From Prorocentrum cordatum (Eukaryota > Sar > Dinophyceae > Prorocentrales > Prorocentraceae): a stretch of 64,000 nt of DNA. The first letter of the stretch is position 1. The number at the start of each line of letters is the position of its first letter. This document shows positions 1 through 11,533 of the stretch, piece after piece. The stretch is taken from assembly GCA_963575745.1 (NCBI GenBank), contig CAUYUJ010015947.1, positions 89,501-153,500 of the forward strand. The letters are read 5' to 3'. A program made the translations under genes and the position numbers. The notes beneath the pieces are model-generated. The model did no database searches, had not been told where the DNA came from, and worked only from the letters and a program-made list of their open reading frames with translations.

Positions 1-71
1 CCGATACAAGTCGGAAATCTCTGAGAATCGGTGGGTTTGAGGATGTATCGGGCGCCGCGGTCGTTCCAGCG

Positions 72-114
72 CGTTCCGGAGCGCTCTGAGAGCGTTACAG
101 AACGCTCTGGAACG
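72..114. repeat. Short imperfect inverted repeat
   Basis: Arms at 72-87 and 99-114 are reverse complements at about 13 of 16 positions, separated by 11 bases. The arms consist of GCGCTCT/GTTCC words. It may fold back; no function is evident and no gene is adjacent. Confidence 0.5.
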
Positions 115-227
115 GCTAGGCCTGTCCGATTTCACCACCCTCCACCCGTCCCTCCCTCCCTCCCTCCACGTACCATTATCACAATGCACATCTCAGGATC
201 ACCATCACCAGTAACCATCATTACCAC

Positions 228-307
228 CAGTATCATCATCAACTTCATCAGCATCATCATGTCATCATCATCATCATCATCATCATCCTCATCAGCATCG
301 TCACCAC

Positions 308-389
<82 letters not shown>

Positions 390-492
390 GTCATCGTCAT
401 CGTCATCGTCATCATCGTCATCATCGTCACCATCAGCATCATCATCATTTTCATTATCATCATCAGCAGCATCATCATCAGCATCATCATCC
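228..492. repeat. TCA/CAT trinucleotide microsatellite
   Basis: A long run of TCA triplets with CTC, GTC and ACC interruptions. It produces long poly-Ser, poly-Asp and poly-Met reading frames on both strands, which are repeat artefacts and not genes. Confidence 0.95.
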
Positions 493-1330
493 TCTTCTCT
501 GCCTCCCTCCACCTTCCGCCCTCCTCGCGCCCGCCTCCTAGAACGCAGTTCCCAGGAGCCTGAGCTGAGTGGTAGGGTTTGACTTTGCACTCTGGAGTCC
601 CACCCGGATGAATTCTGTGAGTTCCTCTCCGCCTCACCCTCCCTCCTCCCCTCCGCCGCCGAGATGGCGCACCCAGCGCGGAGCGTCGCGCGCGAGGGCG
701 CCCAAAGGAGTTCGTCGTCGTCGCTCACGCCAGACGAGCAGTTGGGAGAAGGAAGGAGCGAGGGAAAGGATGACGGAAGAGCGACGAAAGGAGAGGAGGG
801 TGGAGGGGGTGGCGTGAGGGGGTCAGGGGGAGGAAGATGAAGAAGTTATAGCGCGGAGGAGTGAGAAGGAACAGAGGGGGGTCCAGGGGGAGTGAATAGA
901 ACTTAGCGCGGAGAAGGACGACGACGGACGTGTTGGTCGAGGTTTCAAATGGATGGCCAGAATTGACCCCAAACAGCGCATTGTTGCACTCTGGATGTGA
1001 AATACATCGGGTGTAATTCACCAAGCCGTCAATGAGTTGACAACTCCATCACTCGCGCAAGCATCCCACCCTCCCACCCGCCACGTGCTTGGCAAAACCC
1101 ATTCGGCCACGATTGCTGTTGCCGATTGGAATTTGCTAGCGCATCTCTGCTGTCGCGCTGGCGCGCGCGCGCGCTCTCACGCACAGGGGCCAGCTGGTTT
1201 GGCACACATTCTGCGGTCGCGATAGCGCTTGCCGGTGGGAAGTCCCTAGCGCGTCTCCAAGGCCGTGTTGTCGTGAGAGCGTTTGAATGCCGCTCGGTTT
1301 CTCAGCAGGCTCGATATCAAATTGAGATCG
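493..1330. other. No gene recognised
   Basis: Mixed GC-rich sequence with a purine-rich block (about 740-930). The short open frames show no recognisable domain, relict spliced leader or conserved motif. Confidence 0.5.
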
Positions 1331-1340
1331 GGAGCGGCTG

Positions 1341-1497
1341 CAACGATGATGATAGTAGTGAAGGTGATAGCGATGGTAACGATGACGACGGCCAGTCCAA
1401 TGACGGCGCCGATGCTGGTGATGACGATGACGATGCTGATACCCATGTGTCGGTGATGCAGGTGATGGTGCTGATGATGGCGGCAATGGCGACTGGT
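1341..1497. repeat. Imperfect GATGAT/GACGAT repeat
   Basis: Degenerate trinucleotide-type sequence dominated by GATGATG and GACGATG words. The open frame through it is acidic low complexity and is not called as a gene. Confidence 0.7.
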
Positions 1498-1647
1498 TAA
1501 CGATGGCAACAGCGGCGACGCGATGGCGCTGATGAGGGTGATGAGGAAGTGCGCGAGCGCAGAAATCAAATACATCTGACAGAAGCTTCGATGGCACCCA
1601 CTTGTTTGTCAAGCGTTCTCAACACGCGCGCTTGGCGGCTCGCGCGT

Positions 1648-1922
1648 GTGGCCCGCATGGTATTGTTTGATACGGGTGGTGGACGAGAATGCTCCATGGG
1701 TTTCAGCAAGTTCGAGCGGGCAGAACATCTGCAAGACTTTCGACGGGACCCCACGGGTTTAACATGTTTTGTATGTTGATGTGTTTGCAGAATTGTTGTG
1801 TGTGGCATGATTTCGACATCTGCGCGTGTGGATTGTAATGCCTTTTTCTTGCAGCGGGTTCTTGCCACAGGATAGTCTGATATCAACCAGTTTGCGCGCA
1901 TGGTGCTATTGGATAGGGACGC
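1648..1922 (+). repeat. Two copies of a dispersed CGCATGGTATTGTTTGATA motif
   Basis: A word close to CGCATGGTATTGTTTGATA occurs near 1652-1674 and, more diverged, near 1896-1920. A third copy lies at 47676-47706. On the plus strand all three read as an A/S-R-M-V-L-F/L-D peptide, the last two continuing RD. The flanks are only weakly similar. This may be a fragment of an interspersed element or a decayed coding exon. Confidence 0.4.
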
Positions 1923-2196
1923 GGGGGTCAATACCGGCTGGGCTGGCATGGTAATCTGCGGTATCCAGTTGCTTGCGGCGTACCCCGCCACCGCTTTTGT
2001 GCAACAGCGCCGCAAGAGGGAGGTTGAGTGTAGGAACAGCGCAATTCCGACGAGTGGTTCGAATCGGTACGGGTTATGAACTCAACCTCGTTTTCGACCC
2101 CGCGTAAGAAGGAGTTCGAGTTCACGCCCCGCTGCAGTTCAGCGATCCGTCAGAATTGTTGATGCTTCGCGTATCCCCACCAGGTTGGAGGTCCCC

Positions 2197-4978
2197 ATGA
2201 GGGTCCTCGAAGCAATCGTCAAGCCAGCCGACATCAAGTCCCTGAGCGAGGGAAGTTGCTCCATCTGCACACTACACAAGGAGCTCAGCGGGACCAAGGA
2301 TGGGCTCAGCCGTCCTGACACAATGGCAGACCTGGAGTACATCGGCGGGGGAATCGCCATGTCCAACAAGCGCCTCGACGAAGACTCCCCGGCATCCCCG
2401 GCCCCCGGTACAGCACTCAACCCACCCAAGGTAAGTGACGACAGGTTCCTTACCAGGCAGCAGGTCGGCAGCTTCGACTGCGACGGATGCCCGAATACCG
2501 GGTTACAAGGCTCGGCAGGCACCTGGGAGGACGACGACACAAGGGAGCTACCGGCGAAGAACCGCGCCCAAGCGTACCTGCAAGGCCGAAGCTGCAGGTG
2601 ACTGTGCGATCTGTGCTGGATCAAGTCGCTGGAAGGCAGAGGCATCGAGGTCCCCCTGGTCGAAAACAAGGACCTAACCACCAAAAAGTCGCTTCAGCAG
2701 CGCCTACTGACGTACAAGCGCACATTGGATGAGGCCCGCTACCGAAAGAGAGCCCGCGCTCTCACCCCCTGGATCGGCTCCCAATCGGGCACGGGCAACC
2801 GGACACTACGCAGTTCCCCTCCTGCCTGCGTGACCTGGTCATGAACACCCCGCCCGTCTACAGGCCACGGGCAGTCGGCACCACCCTCTCAGCCCACAAG
2901 CTCTCCGACGGCAGATTTGGGCCCGACTCACACCATACGAGCACCTACTCCGCCATGTGCGACACCTGCCCCGCGGGGTCGCCACTGCTTCTGCGGTCAA
3001 CGAACAGCCCTGCGCTCGGCTGCGTCATGTGGAGCCCTGAGCCAGGTGCGCCGCGCAATGATGAGACAGGGCTTCCGCCTTGGGATACCATGCCAACGCT
3101 CTGGACCCAGCAGCAGTGGAACGCAGGTTGGGCCTGTAGGCGATGCCTCATCCACATCTGGAACGTAGCGCCTGGCACGCTCGACCGCATCCTGGACCAG
3201 CACTCCTCCAAAGTATATCCCATCACCCCCACCAAGCGCGCAGCGACAGCAGAAGTGCAGGAGGACAGCTACGACATCAGCGCCCACCTCTCCCCAGCAG
3301 GCGTCGACGCAGCTGCAAAGGACACATGCTCAAGGCAATCGGCCCCAAGGGACGAGCTCACCCCCAACGACAGGGAGCACAACAGCGCGGCAGGAGAAAG
3401 CAGTGAACCTGTGGTCGGACGCGACAGCAATTCCGCGTTCCCCGACGTGGGCCCGCCAGAGTGCCCCGTCCTACCAACCCAATCCACCCTCAGGCTCTCC
3501 GGGGTGGAATCTGACGGCCCCGTTCACTCCTTGGTGAAGTACCTGCTGGAATGGAATCATTCCGTCTACAAATGTTGGGGCGACTTCGTACAGCGGTACG
3601 GCGACGGCATCCCAGTGGACAGAGCAGATGAGGGATCGTGGCCCACAGACAGCCTGCTCCCTTTCCTGGTAATGATATACGGGGAGTCGATCCCAAACAA
3701 CGGCCACCCCCCCCCCCCGACATCCCACGGGATGGGCAACCTCTTGCAGTGGCCAGAGTGGTACACCACCTAATGAGATCCAACGGGAAGTACCAAGGCA
3801 AATGGGACAGTTACGCGGCCAACCTGACAGCAGAGAGGCTAGTGCCCCTTCCGACAGCGGATCGGCACACTGTTACATTCCTTATGAGAATTGACCAGGC
3901 CGCTTTGGCTTATGGCACTACCACCGTCCTGACCAAGCGAGACCCGCGCGAGGCTGTCGTAGGCTCATCAGCGGCGGGTGATTCACCAGCAGCAACCTGG
4001 CTGAACAGAGCAGTCGTCACCGAGGACCCCCCCCCCCCCCCCCCCGGCAGTCAGCATTGGACCTGCGCGAGAGGACATCTCTGCTCATGCCCCCAGAGCG
4101 AACCCCCCCGCCTCAGGCACAGATGGGGGGCGCGCCCCTCAGGCAGAGGGGAGGGCCCCAACCGGCCAGGCAAGCAAGATCGAAGGCGAACTTGACGGGA
4201 TCGACTAGGGAGAGGAAGGGGGCAAGGAAAGCGAATCCGACTGCGCCAAGGACCCGGGCCCGGAGCTCAGCCCAACCCCGGTGGCAGACGAGGCAGAAGT
4301 GGACCCCCTCAAACTCTTCCTGGAGCCACCCGACAGGCCCGGCGCCTGGCCCCCATGCGACCGGATCGTTGTCAGGAACGCCGTCCGTGTAATCAAGAGC
4401 GCGAAAGGCAGCCCACGAAGAGCAGACAGCGCAGCCTGGAGCATCGACGACGTCAGGGATGACCGTGCCCTCAGCCGCGCGAGCGGTGACAAGGGCCGCC
4501 GGCGACCCGTGTGGGATGACGCCAAGGTAGGGGGCGGCCGTGCCGCCAAATCCCCAAGAGGCGACCCGGCGCGGGCGCGCATTTCCGATGCGCCCTGGAA
4601 GGATCCAAGGGCCACACAGCCTCCCCGAGGCAACCCAAGCGACCCCATGGGGGGCATCCCCGTGCACATGTGCCCTGTTGCCGATGCGGACGTCACAGAG
4701 GATGAACCCGTGCAGGAGAAGATAATACGCCTGCAAAAGACGCTGGGAGGAGCGTTCGACGGCGTTTGGGCCGCATGGGTGAAGAAGGCTGCCATGAGAC
4801 AAGGGACCAGCGGAAGCGAAAAGCACGACCCTAAACGGAACACGGTCCAGTCGTGCAACGATTTCATCCAGGCGTGGGACAGCGCAGGGTACGACGCCTA
4901 CAAGATGGACAGCGACCTAGGGCTGGGCTCAGCGTCCACTGGCCGTCTGTCAAGGACAAGCACATGAAGCTCCTCTAA
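2197..4978 (+). pseudogene. Frame-broken gene-like region with CxxC motifs, unknown function
   Basis: Coding-like sequence runs along the plus strand but changes frame several times. One frame covers 2197-2760 with an in-frame TGA at 2599. A second covers about 2775-3706, a third about 3719-4026, then the second frame again from 4046 with a TAG near 4206, and a final switch near 4930 before TAA at 4976-4978. Three switches sit at C runs: a short one near 2765, 12 Cs at 3707-3718 and 19 Cs at 4027-4045. Cysteine pairs recur (CSIC, CDGC, CDLC, CDTC, CRRC), suggesting zinc-binding knuckles, and the C-terminal part is rich in W, K and D. I do not recognise the family. It is either a decayed gene or an intact one with homopolymer errors in the assembly. 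The ATG at 2197 is the first in the opening frame; the true start is unknown. Confidence 0.45.
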
Positions 4979-7120
4979 CGCGAACCCAAGACCCACGCTC
5001 AGCGCGGACCTGCCAGCAGCAGTGGATCCGCCCCGTGGACAGCAGAAGGCAGAGCAGCCGCGGCGGCGCCCGCGCATGACCGCTGGGCAGGCGCCATCGG
5101 CTCCGCCACCCCCACCCGCTGGCAGGAATGGTAGGAAGGGGACCCCTGGGACCACCAGAAAGCACCGTGGACGGAAACAGATTGGAAAGGGAAAGGCAAA
5201 CGCAACTCCCCCAGGGGAGACGATCGATACACAGACAAGCGTGCACGATGGTGGGACAGGGAGGACTAGCACGCCCAGGGGTAGCAGGCTCGGGCTGGCC
5301 TGGCAGCGTGCCCACCGGCACTCCCGGCCCCGTCGCCCGCGACCCCCCCCCCCTCGTCGCCCGCGCCTCACCTCGCTGGGGACGGTTTCGCCTCGCAGCG
5401 CCTGGCCTCGGCCATAATGCCCTGGGGCAACTCCCGCTGGGGCGGGGGTCTCCCCGCATCTCACCCCCTGGCGCAGCGCAGCTAGACAGCCCACACTGGA
5501 TACGTGGACCTTGCCTGGGCCTCTCATCCCCCCCTCGGCAGATGGGGGCCAGCCCGCAGGCCTTGCCAGCCCCGGGACCGCCTCCTTTGCTGTCCCTCAG
5601 CGACAGCCACTCTTTCTCGGTGACAAGGGGGCGGCCGCAGATGCACCCCCCCAGCGCACCTTCCTTGGCTGTCCACTTGACAGCCGCCCGCCTTGGGTGG
5701 CAGGGGCTAGTCGCCTGAAGTAGTCGCCCCCCTGCGCGCCGCTCAGCCGGTACCTCGGCAGTTTGCAGCTCCAGCTATGTTGCGCAAGGCTGCTGCGCAT
5801 GTACCCCCCATGTGGCGCGCCCGACGCCGGCGCACTCCAGCTCGGACTGCGTCGGCGTAGTCCTGCCACCCCCCATCTTTCTAAGTGTCTTCTGCGGCGG
5901 TTAGCTGCACCCCCCACATGTGTAGACGTTCTCGGCGTGCAGCTGCTATCGAGTTACGCGTATATTGCGGCGGTGAGCTGCGCCCCCCTTCTCCATGGCA
6001 AGGTGCACTCTGAGGGTTGCAACCTAACCGGACAACCAGGGTACAAAGGGCGCCTCGGCGCGGCCGCAGGCCGGCCACGGTGTGGGACGGCGCCGAACGC
6101 GCGGCCCGGTGGGCGCCCTCCACTGTGCCCCCGGGTTTCGCCCGCGGCGGCCGCAGTAGCCAGAGCGGGTGGCCAGACGGGCAGGCTGCTCGGAGGTCTC
6201 CCTCCCCCACGGGTCGAACCATGCGTCGTCCGCGGCTGGCGTTGGTGGGCCTCTTCGCAGCAGGTTGACACCGTGGTGCTCGGAGTGTCGATGGTGTCCA
6301 CCGACATTGAGGGTTACTGTGCCTGAATGCCTCGCCTTGAGTGTTGCCGCCTGGTACAGCCCGCGTTTTTCGCATCGTCGCACCTCCCCGGGCCTTCCCC
6401 GCAGGCGCCGGACTCGATGCGTCGGTTGCCACCGGCCCCCCCAACTCTGCGGTGGAGTTTGATGGCTGCGCTGCTGCCTTCCGCGCCTTCGGCCCTTGTT
6501 TTCCACCGCCAGCAGCTTGTTACCCGGGCTCGTGCATCGTTGTTAGCCTGGGCGGCTGCTCGGAGCTTGGCGCCGCAAGGGCGACTCATTCCGTTGCACT
6601 CGCAGTCGCGGCCGCTTGTACACTTTGGTTTATTGGGCGGCGCCTAGGTGCGACTGCTGGTGAATGTGGAGCATTTTGCTCCGTGCACGTGCACCGCACG
6701 CTCTGTGTGCAATTAGATTTGTGCCGCCGTCCCGGACCTCGCCTGTTGCCGCCAGACCGTTGTCGAGCGGCCGCCGAGCAAAAAAAAGTACCCCCACCAC
6801 GTCACGACTCGCCGCTTGCGCTCTCGCCTGCGGCCGCGACCAAAAAAAGTATCCCCACCAGCTGCGCTATTTTGGCCGCGCCCCAATCTCGGTTGGCCAA
6901 TTTGCGCCCTGCCTTGGTCCAGCCCCTGGCAGCCGCAGCTTGCACCCCCACCCGCCGGCCCTGCCCGCCGTGGTGTTGCCTGAGGCCCCGCCGCTTTGAG
7001 GTAATTCGTCTTTGCGCGGCCCGCTCTGACTCGACTCGCCGTTTGCGCTTTCGCTTGCGGCTGCTGACTAAAAGGTATCCCCGCCAGCCCGTCCAGAAAC
7101 GATGCGCAGGGGAGTTGAAG
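4979..7120. other. GC-rich stretch, no recognisable gene
   Basis: Pro/Arg/Ala-rich open frames occur in several overlapping frames, as expected from high GC. The longest, about 6341-7123 on plus, shows no domain I recognise. One internal repeat is visible: a module near 6802-6862 recurs at about 7025-7087, both ending in an A-rich AAAGTATCCCC-like word. A third copy of that tail lies at about 6779-6800. Confidence 0.5.
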
Positions 7121-7468
7121 TGATCAGGGCAGCGGGGGAGCGCGCAGAAGAACAAAGGGCGGGGGACACCGGCATATGTCCCAAGAGGAGGATGGAAGGG
7201 GAATCGTCGTCGTTGGAGGAGGAGGAGGAGTAGGAGTAAGAGGAGGAGGATGAGGAGGATAATGAGGAGGAGGAGATGGAGTAGGGCGAAGTAAGATAAG
7301 ATAAGATCGATCGCGAAGTGAATTGAACATACCGAAGCCCTTGCCGCCGCGGTACCACGAAGTCCGAACACGCTGAACTTCTCGCCCCAGGGCACGAACG
7401 AGCCGAAGAGGAGTAGCACCACCTACTGCATACAGTTCACTTCAATGATTGGACACAGCACGTAGTTA

Positions 7469-8137
7469 TCATTGTTGCTTGCACTGATGGTCGGAAGTTG
7501 GGACGGCAGCTACCGATTTCGATAAGGCAGACGGTCCGAAAATGGACGTAGGTGCAGGTTGCGGCTCGAGCGCGGAGATGGCGGCACAGGCGGCACCATC
7601 AGCCTCCGCATAGTTCGCCTCCTTCGCCGCCTTAGGAATGATCCCCCTCGGCACGACGCAATACCCAGGCCAATCTCTGCGCACTGGGCCGCTTGCCCTG
7701 CCCACGGCATCACGCGCCTCCGCAGTCCGAGCCTCGCGCATGTTTCGTTTACCCTTACATTGAAGCCTGTTGAGCTCCTTCTGCGAGGCGACCTCGATGG
7801 TCTCCACGGGGATGTCGAATGCGTGCGAAGCCAAGCTGCGCTTGGCTCTGGTAGCACCAGGGACCCGCACTCCTGCGAGGCCAGCAGCCAGCGTGGGCAC
7901 GATGAGCCGAAGACGACGCCGCAGCTCGTCACGTCGGCCTCCGTGCCCCCCCAGGAAGAACGCCTCGACATCCTCCTCCGGCGCCGAGACGAGGCCGTGC
8001 GCCTCATCGAGTTTGGCCTGGAGATTGGTGATGGCTGCATCGGCCGCCTCCCGGGTCCGCCAAGCCGCAGCTGAGCGTGCCGCCCGGGTCTGCCGTCCAC
8101 ATCAAGGATCGTTGTCCAGCGACCCCGCCCGTGCCAT
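7469..8137 (-). pseudogene. Coding relic of unknown function with an early stop
   Basis: Read on the minus strand from ATG at 8137, the frame meets TGA at 8104-8102 after 11 codons. It then stays open for about 210 codons to a stop at 7471-7469. The post-stop translation has protein-like composition: an Ala/Arg/Glu-rich probable helix (AADAAITNLQAKLDEAHG), an EEDVEAFFLGGH segment, then a basic RRDELRRRLRLIVPTL stretch. Continuity across the TGA suggests a single nonsense mutation in an otherwise open reading frame. No family is recognised. A frame on the opposite strand is also open here, but its composition is less protein-like. Confidence 0.35.
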
Positions 8138-8275
8138 CCTTCCTCCGTGAGCCAAAAGCTCCCCTCCCCCCCCCGTCCCTCATGCCCGCCACGTTGCCTC
8201 GTGAATCTGGGGTCGCAGGGCACGGGGGGGCCTAATTACGGAAAGGCATGAGCCAGAAATGGTTACGGAGACGGA

Positions 8276-8345
8276 GTAGGGCGAGGAAGAGGTCGACGAG
8301 AAGGAGGAGGAGGAGGAGGAGGAGGAGGAGGAGGAAGACGAAGGG
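8276..8345. repeat. GGA microsatellite
   Basis: A purine-rich GGA/GAG run with few interruptions, next to the CTTGGGGGC-type minisatellite. Confidence 0.85.
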
Positions 8346-8417
8346 GAGGGGGAGGGGCAGGAGGGGGGAGAGGACCCTCCTCGGATGTTGCTGGGAAGCT
8401 TATTGGATGCTTCTTGA

Positions 8418-9130
8418 AACGTCTGGGTAAGCTCTTTACGGGCCCAGGGCCGGCTTTGATCGTCGTGGGTACCTCGGGGATCATCTTGAGGCCTTTTGGG
8501 GGTCTCTTGGGAGCCTCTTGGAGGCCTCTTGAAGCCGTATGGGCGCCTCTCGGGGCCCTCTTGGGGCAGTCTTGGGAGCTTTCGGGGCGCTCTTCGCTTC
8601 GGGCCATCTTGGAGGCCATCGATGATACAAGTGGGGAGCTCCAATTAGCGCCCCCCCTCGGGAGCCCCAAACAACGTCTCCTGGGGCCTTCGTAGGGCGC
8701 TCTTGGTAGCTTTAGGGGCGCTCTTCGGGCCATTTTGGAGGCTATCGATCAAACAGAAGGGGAGCTCCAATCAGCGCCCCCCCTCGGGAGCCCCACATAT
8801 CGCCACTTGGGGCGCTCTTGTAACGCTCTTGGGCGCTCTTGAATCCGTCTTGGGGCTGTCGTGGGCCTCTCTTGGGGCCTTGTTGGCCCATCTTGGAGCC
8901 ATCTTGAAGCCTCGGATGGCCATCAGAAGCGAACACGCAACACACACATTGGTCATTCACAGGTTTCGGAGGGATTCTGGCCTCTTCGGGGCTTCCTTTG
9001 GGAGCTCTGTGGCCCCTTGGAGCCGTCTAGGAACTTCCTTGGGGCATCTCGGAGCATGTTGGAAGCCATCTTGAGGCATCGTGCGCTGTCTTGATCCAGC
9101 TTGGAGGCCCTCCTGGGCTCTTGGAGGCCC
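8418..9130. repeat. Degenerate CTTGGGGGC-type minisatellite (reverse orientation)
   Basis: Words such as CTCTTGGGGGC, CTTGGAGGC and TCTTGGGGC recur every 9-20 bases. This is the reverse complement of the CCAAGAGGGCC-type arrays elsewhere in the window. Within it a block of about 85 bp is duplicated: 8602-8690 and 8725-8810 both contain GGGAGCTCCAAT and CCCCCCCTCGGGAGCCCC. No gene is seen. Confidence 0.8.
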
Positions 9131-9277
9131 TCGTGGAGCCGTCCTGGGCCATGTTGGACGCCCCGACCGCTCGCGAACCCCCTCGTCCAGTTCCAGGGGA
9201 GCTGGTCGGGAGAGGGGTCAAGACTCCCTCCCCGGCCGCAAGCCGTCTCGCTCACTCCCACCCGCCCTCCCAACACA

Positions 9278-9365
9278 TATGTAGCAGCATATGCAGCAGT
9301 CGTCTTTGAAGCATGCATAGGCAGCATATGCAGCAAACACAATGCAGCATATGCAGCGTATGCAG
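9278..9365. repeat. GCAGCATATGCA short tandem repeat
   Basis: At least five spaced copies of GCATATGCAGC-like words in under 90 bases. It is followed by two copies of ACAAGGGATGGTGG near 9378 and 9421. Confidence 0.75.
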
Positions 9366-9589
9366 CATTGTTTTTTACAAGGGATGGTGGGGGCAGAGTG
9401 TGGTTTGTATTGTTACTGTTACAAGGGATGGTGGTGGGGGGGGGCCGCATTGACCTGGGTTGGCTCCCAGTCGCCTGGGGGAGGGGGTGTATATTAATAG
9501 GGAACAGTGATAAACCCCTCCCCGAAGAGGAAGAGGGGGGGTGGAAAAGGAAACGCCCTAGACCACCTGCGCCCAGAGAGCTTGTGGGA

Positions 9590-9860
9590 TTTGGACAGGT
9601 CGCGAATTCGAGCCCGGCTTCGTCCGCGCGGTAGGAAGGAGGTCGTTGTCATGCCCCGTTGCATCTCAGTGGCGTGTCTGGTCTGCGGAGGGTCGTAAAC
9701 TCGACCTCGACCTGGTCCATGCGGTTAGGGGGGGAGGTCGAATTCACGCTCCGCGTTAGTTCAGCGAGTGAGTTGAATTTAGGTGGATCGTGATCTCGAC
9801 CTGGCGTTCGCCCGCGCGGTATGGAGGGGTAAGGAGGAGGAAGAGGAGGAGGAGGAGGAG
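9590..9860. repeat. Short dispersed repeat with CGAATTCACGC words and GGA tract
   Basis: CGCGCGGTA-G-AAGG and TCGAATTCACGC-like words occur twice here and again near 2100-2135 (GTTCGAGTTCACGCCCC). The segment ends in a GGA microsatellite at about 9833-9875. No gene is visible between 9130 and 10030. Confidence 0.4.
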
Positions 9861-10867
9861 GAGGCGGAGGAGGCCTCTTTGTACCCTGGATTGTGCCGAT
9901 GTTATGTGGGCGAGCTTGGGGCCTGAGATTTCCTCCAGGCTGTACCCGCTGGGCGCGTCCCTTGACATCTAGTGGGGTCCCCCAGCCTACGCCCATGAGC
10001 GCTGGCTGCAATCAGTGGGCCCAGTCCTTCAGTCCGACAGCCCTAACCGCCAGTCTACGCCTGAAGCCCTTGAGCCCTGGCGGCGGAGCCCATCGCCGAC
10101 ACCGCGCCGCCGTCGCGCGCGAGTTCTGGGCCCCAGCGCGCCCTCCATCTGCCCCCCGCCCCAACGAAAACCGCCGAGTCCCAGGCGCTGACTTGGGGCG
10201 TGGCCGAATCGGTATTGCCTGGACCCGCAGCGTGGGGCCAATCCTTGGCCCCCCGTCCTTGGCCATGGACCCTGTAACCCCAGCTGCGATTGCCTCCCTG
10301 AGCGCGCGGCCGCGTGCGTCATCGTGGCTCCGCCGTCCCACCGGATCCCTATGCCCTTAGCCCATCGGCGCTAAGCTCCAGGCCGTGGGTTTGGGGTTCG
10401 ATGGGCACACGTTCGGCCGTCGCCAGTCCCATCGAATATTCGGTCGCGCGTGGTCGAAGGCTCAATGGTATTCTAGCCGAACCGACGCGCAGTGATTTTC
10501 GGAAAGTGTCGTTTCCGCTGTTGCGCGGCCACTGCTTCTCTCCTGTGCGATTTTGGAGGGGTGTCTTGCCTCAGGAGTCCCGGAATTTGTTGGGGGCCTC
10601 CGAGGGACTCTTTCGGCCTCAGGTGGCTTCCATGCTGTTTCAGGTGGCTGCCCAGAGGCTTCCACGACGGCCGAGGATGTCCCAAAACGGTCCGAGATGC
10701 TTCTAAGACGGCCACGGTCGTCCGCGAGGTACCTCGAGACAGGCTACCAGAGATTGCTTAAGTACAGGTCTCAGGCATCCCCAGACTCTCAATCAACTGG
10801 TTCCGATTTCAAATATTTTTTAGGGCGTTCCGGCTGTGCTCCTTCATACACCTTCGTGGGCGACTCA

Positions 10868-11180
10868 GCGAGCCCCAAGACGGCACATGACGCCCGAAGG
10901 ACGCCCACAGAGGGCCTCGCACCGCCCCAGAAGGCTAGAAGGACTCGAAGAAGGCCCAAGAGAGGCCCCAGAAGAGCCCCAGAGACAGAGATCCCCAAGA
11001 CGGCCAAAGAGGGACCGACCCCACTGAGGCGCGAGACGCGCCAAAACGACCCAAGAGGTCCTGAGAACCCCCTGATGGCTTCCCAAAGCCCTGAGGATGC
11101 CCGCAAGAGCCCCCCAGACAACCTCAGACGCCCACATAGGAAGCCCCAGCGTGGGGCCCTGACACTCCGGCAAGAGGCCC
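10868..11180. repeat. CCAAGA-type minisatellite upstream of gene 1
   Basis: Degenerate words CCAAGACGG, CCAAGAGGC and CCCCAGAAG recur every 9-20 bases, ending about 350 bp before the gene. The same family lies upstream of genes 2-5 and downstream of genes 2-5. Confidence 0.8.
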
Positions 11181-11430
11181 AAGGGAATCCCGCATCCCAA
11201 CCACGCCAGCCCAGTTCAGATGCAATATCCACCCACACCATGCCTGGACAGTTCGAGGGTCTCCTGTGATGGCTCCCCCGCACCCCAATGGAGCCCCCAC
11301 GGGTCCGTGGGACTTGCCTCGTCGCCGTCGCTCCTTCCACCTCAGGAGATCTACTAGTTCTTGAGAGATGGATGCGATGCTGCTCGTGCTTCTCCCCTTC
11401 TTGTTCCAGCGTCTCCTCCTCCTCCTCCCT

Positions 11431-11456
11431 CCGCAGTAATATTTTGGCCAAATCAG
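11431..11456 (+). other. Possible degenerate relict spliced leader, gene 1
   Basis: CCGCAG...ATTTTGGC...TCAG resembles the dinoflagellate leader CCGTAG-CC-ATTTTGGC-TCAAG if small insertions are allowed. It sits about 100 bp before the start codon, close to the distance of the clear relict leaders of genes 3-5. It follows a CCT tract, so chance similarity is possible. Confidence 0.3.
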
Positions 11457-11533
11457 GTTCGAGCTTGCTGCGGCGGCTATTCTGACACCGTATTTGTCCG
11501 AGTGATCCCTCATTTTACTTCGGTTCAGAGGTA

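Noticed and set aside
235-492. Poly-Ser, poly-Asp and poly-Met frames
   Set aside because: Translation of a TCA microsatellite on both strands.
2050-2075. GGTTCGAATC as a tRNA T-arm
   Set aside because: No matching acceptor, D or anticodon arm could be placed around it. The similar words at 10397, 13329 and 59691 also fail.
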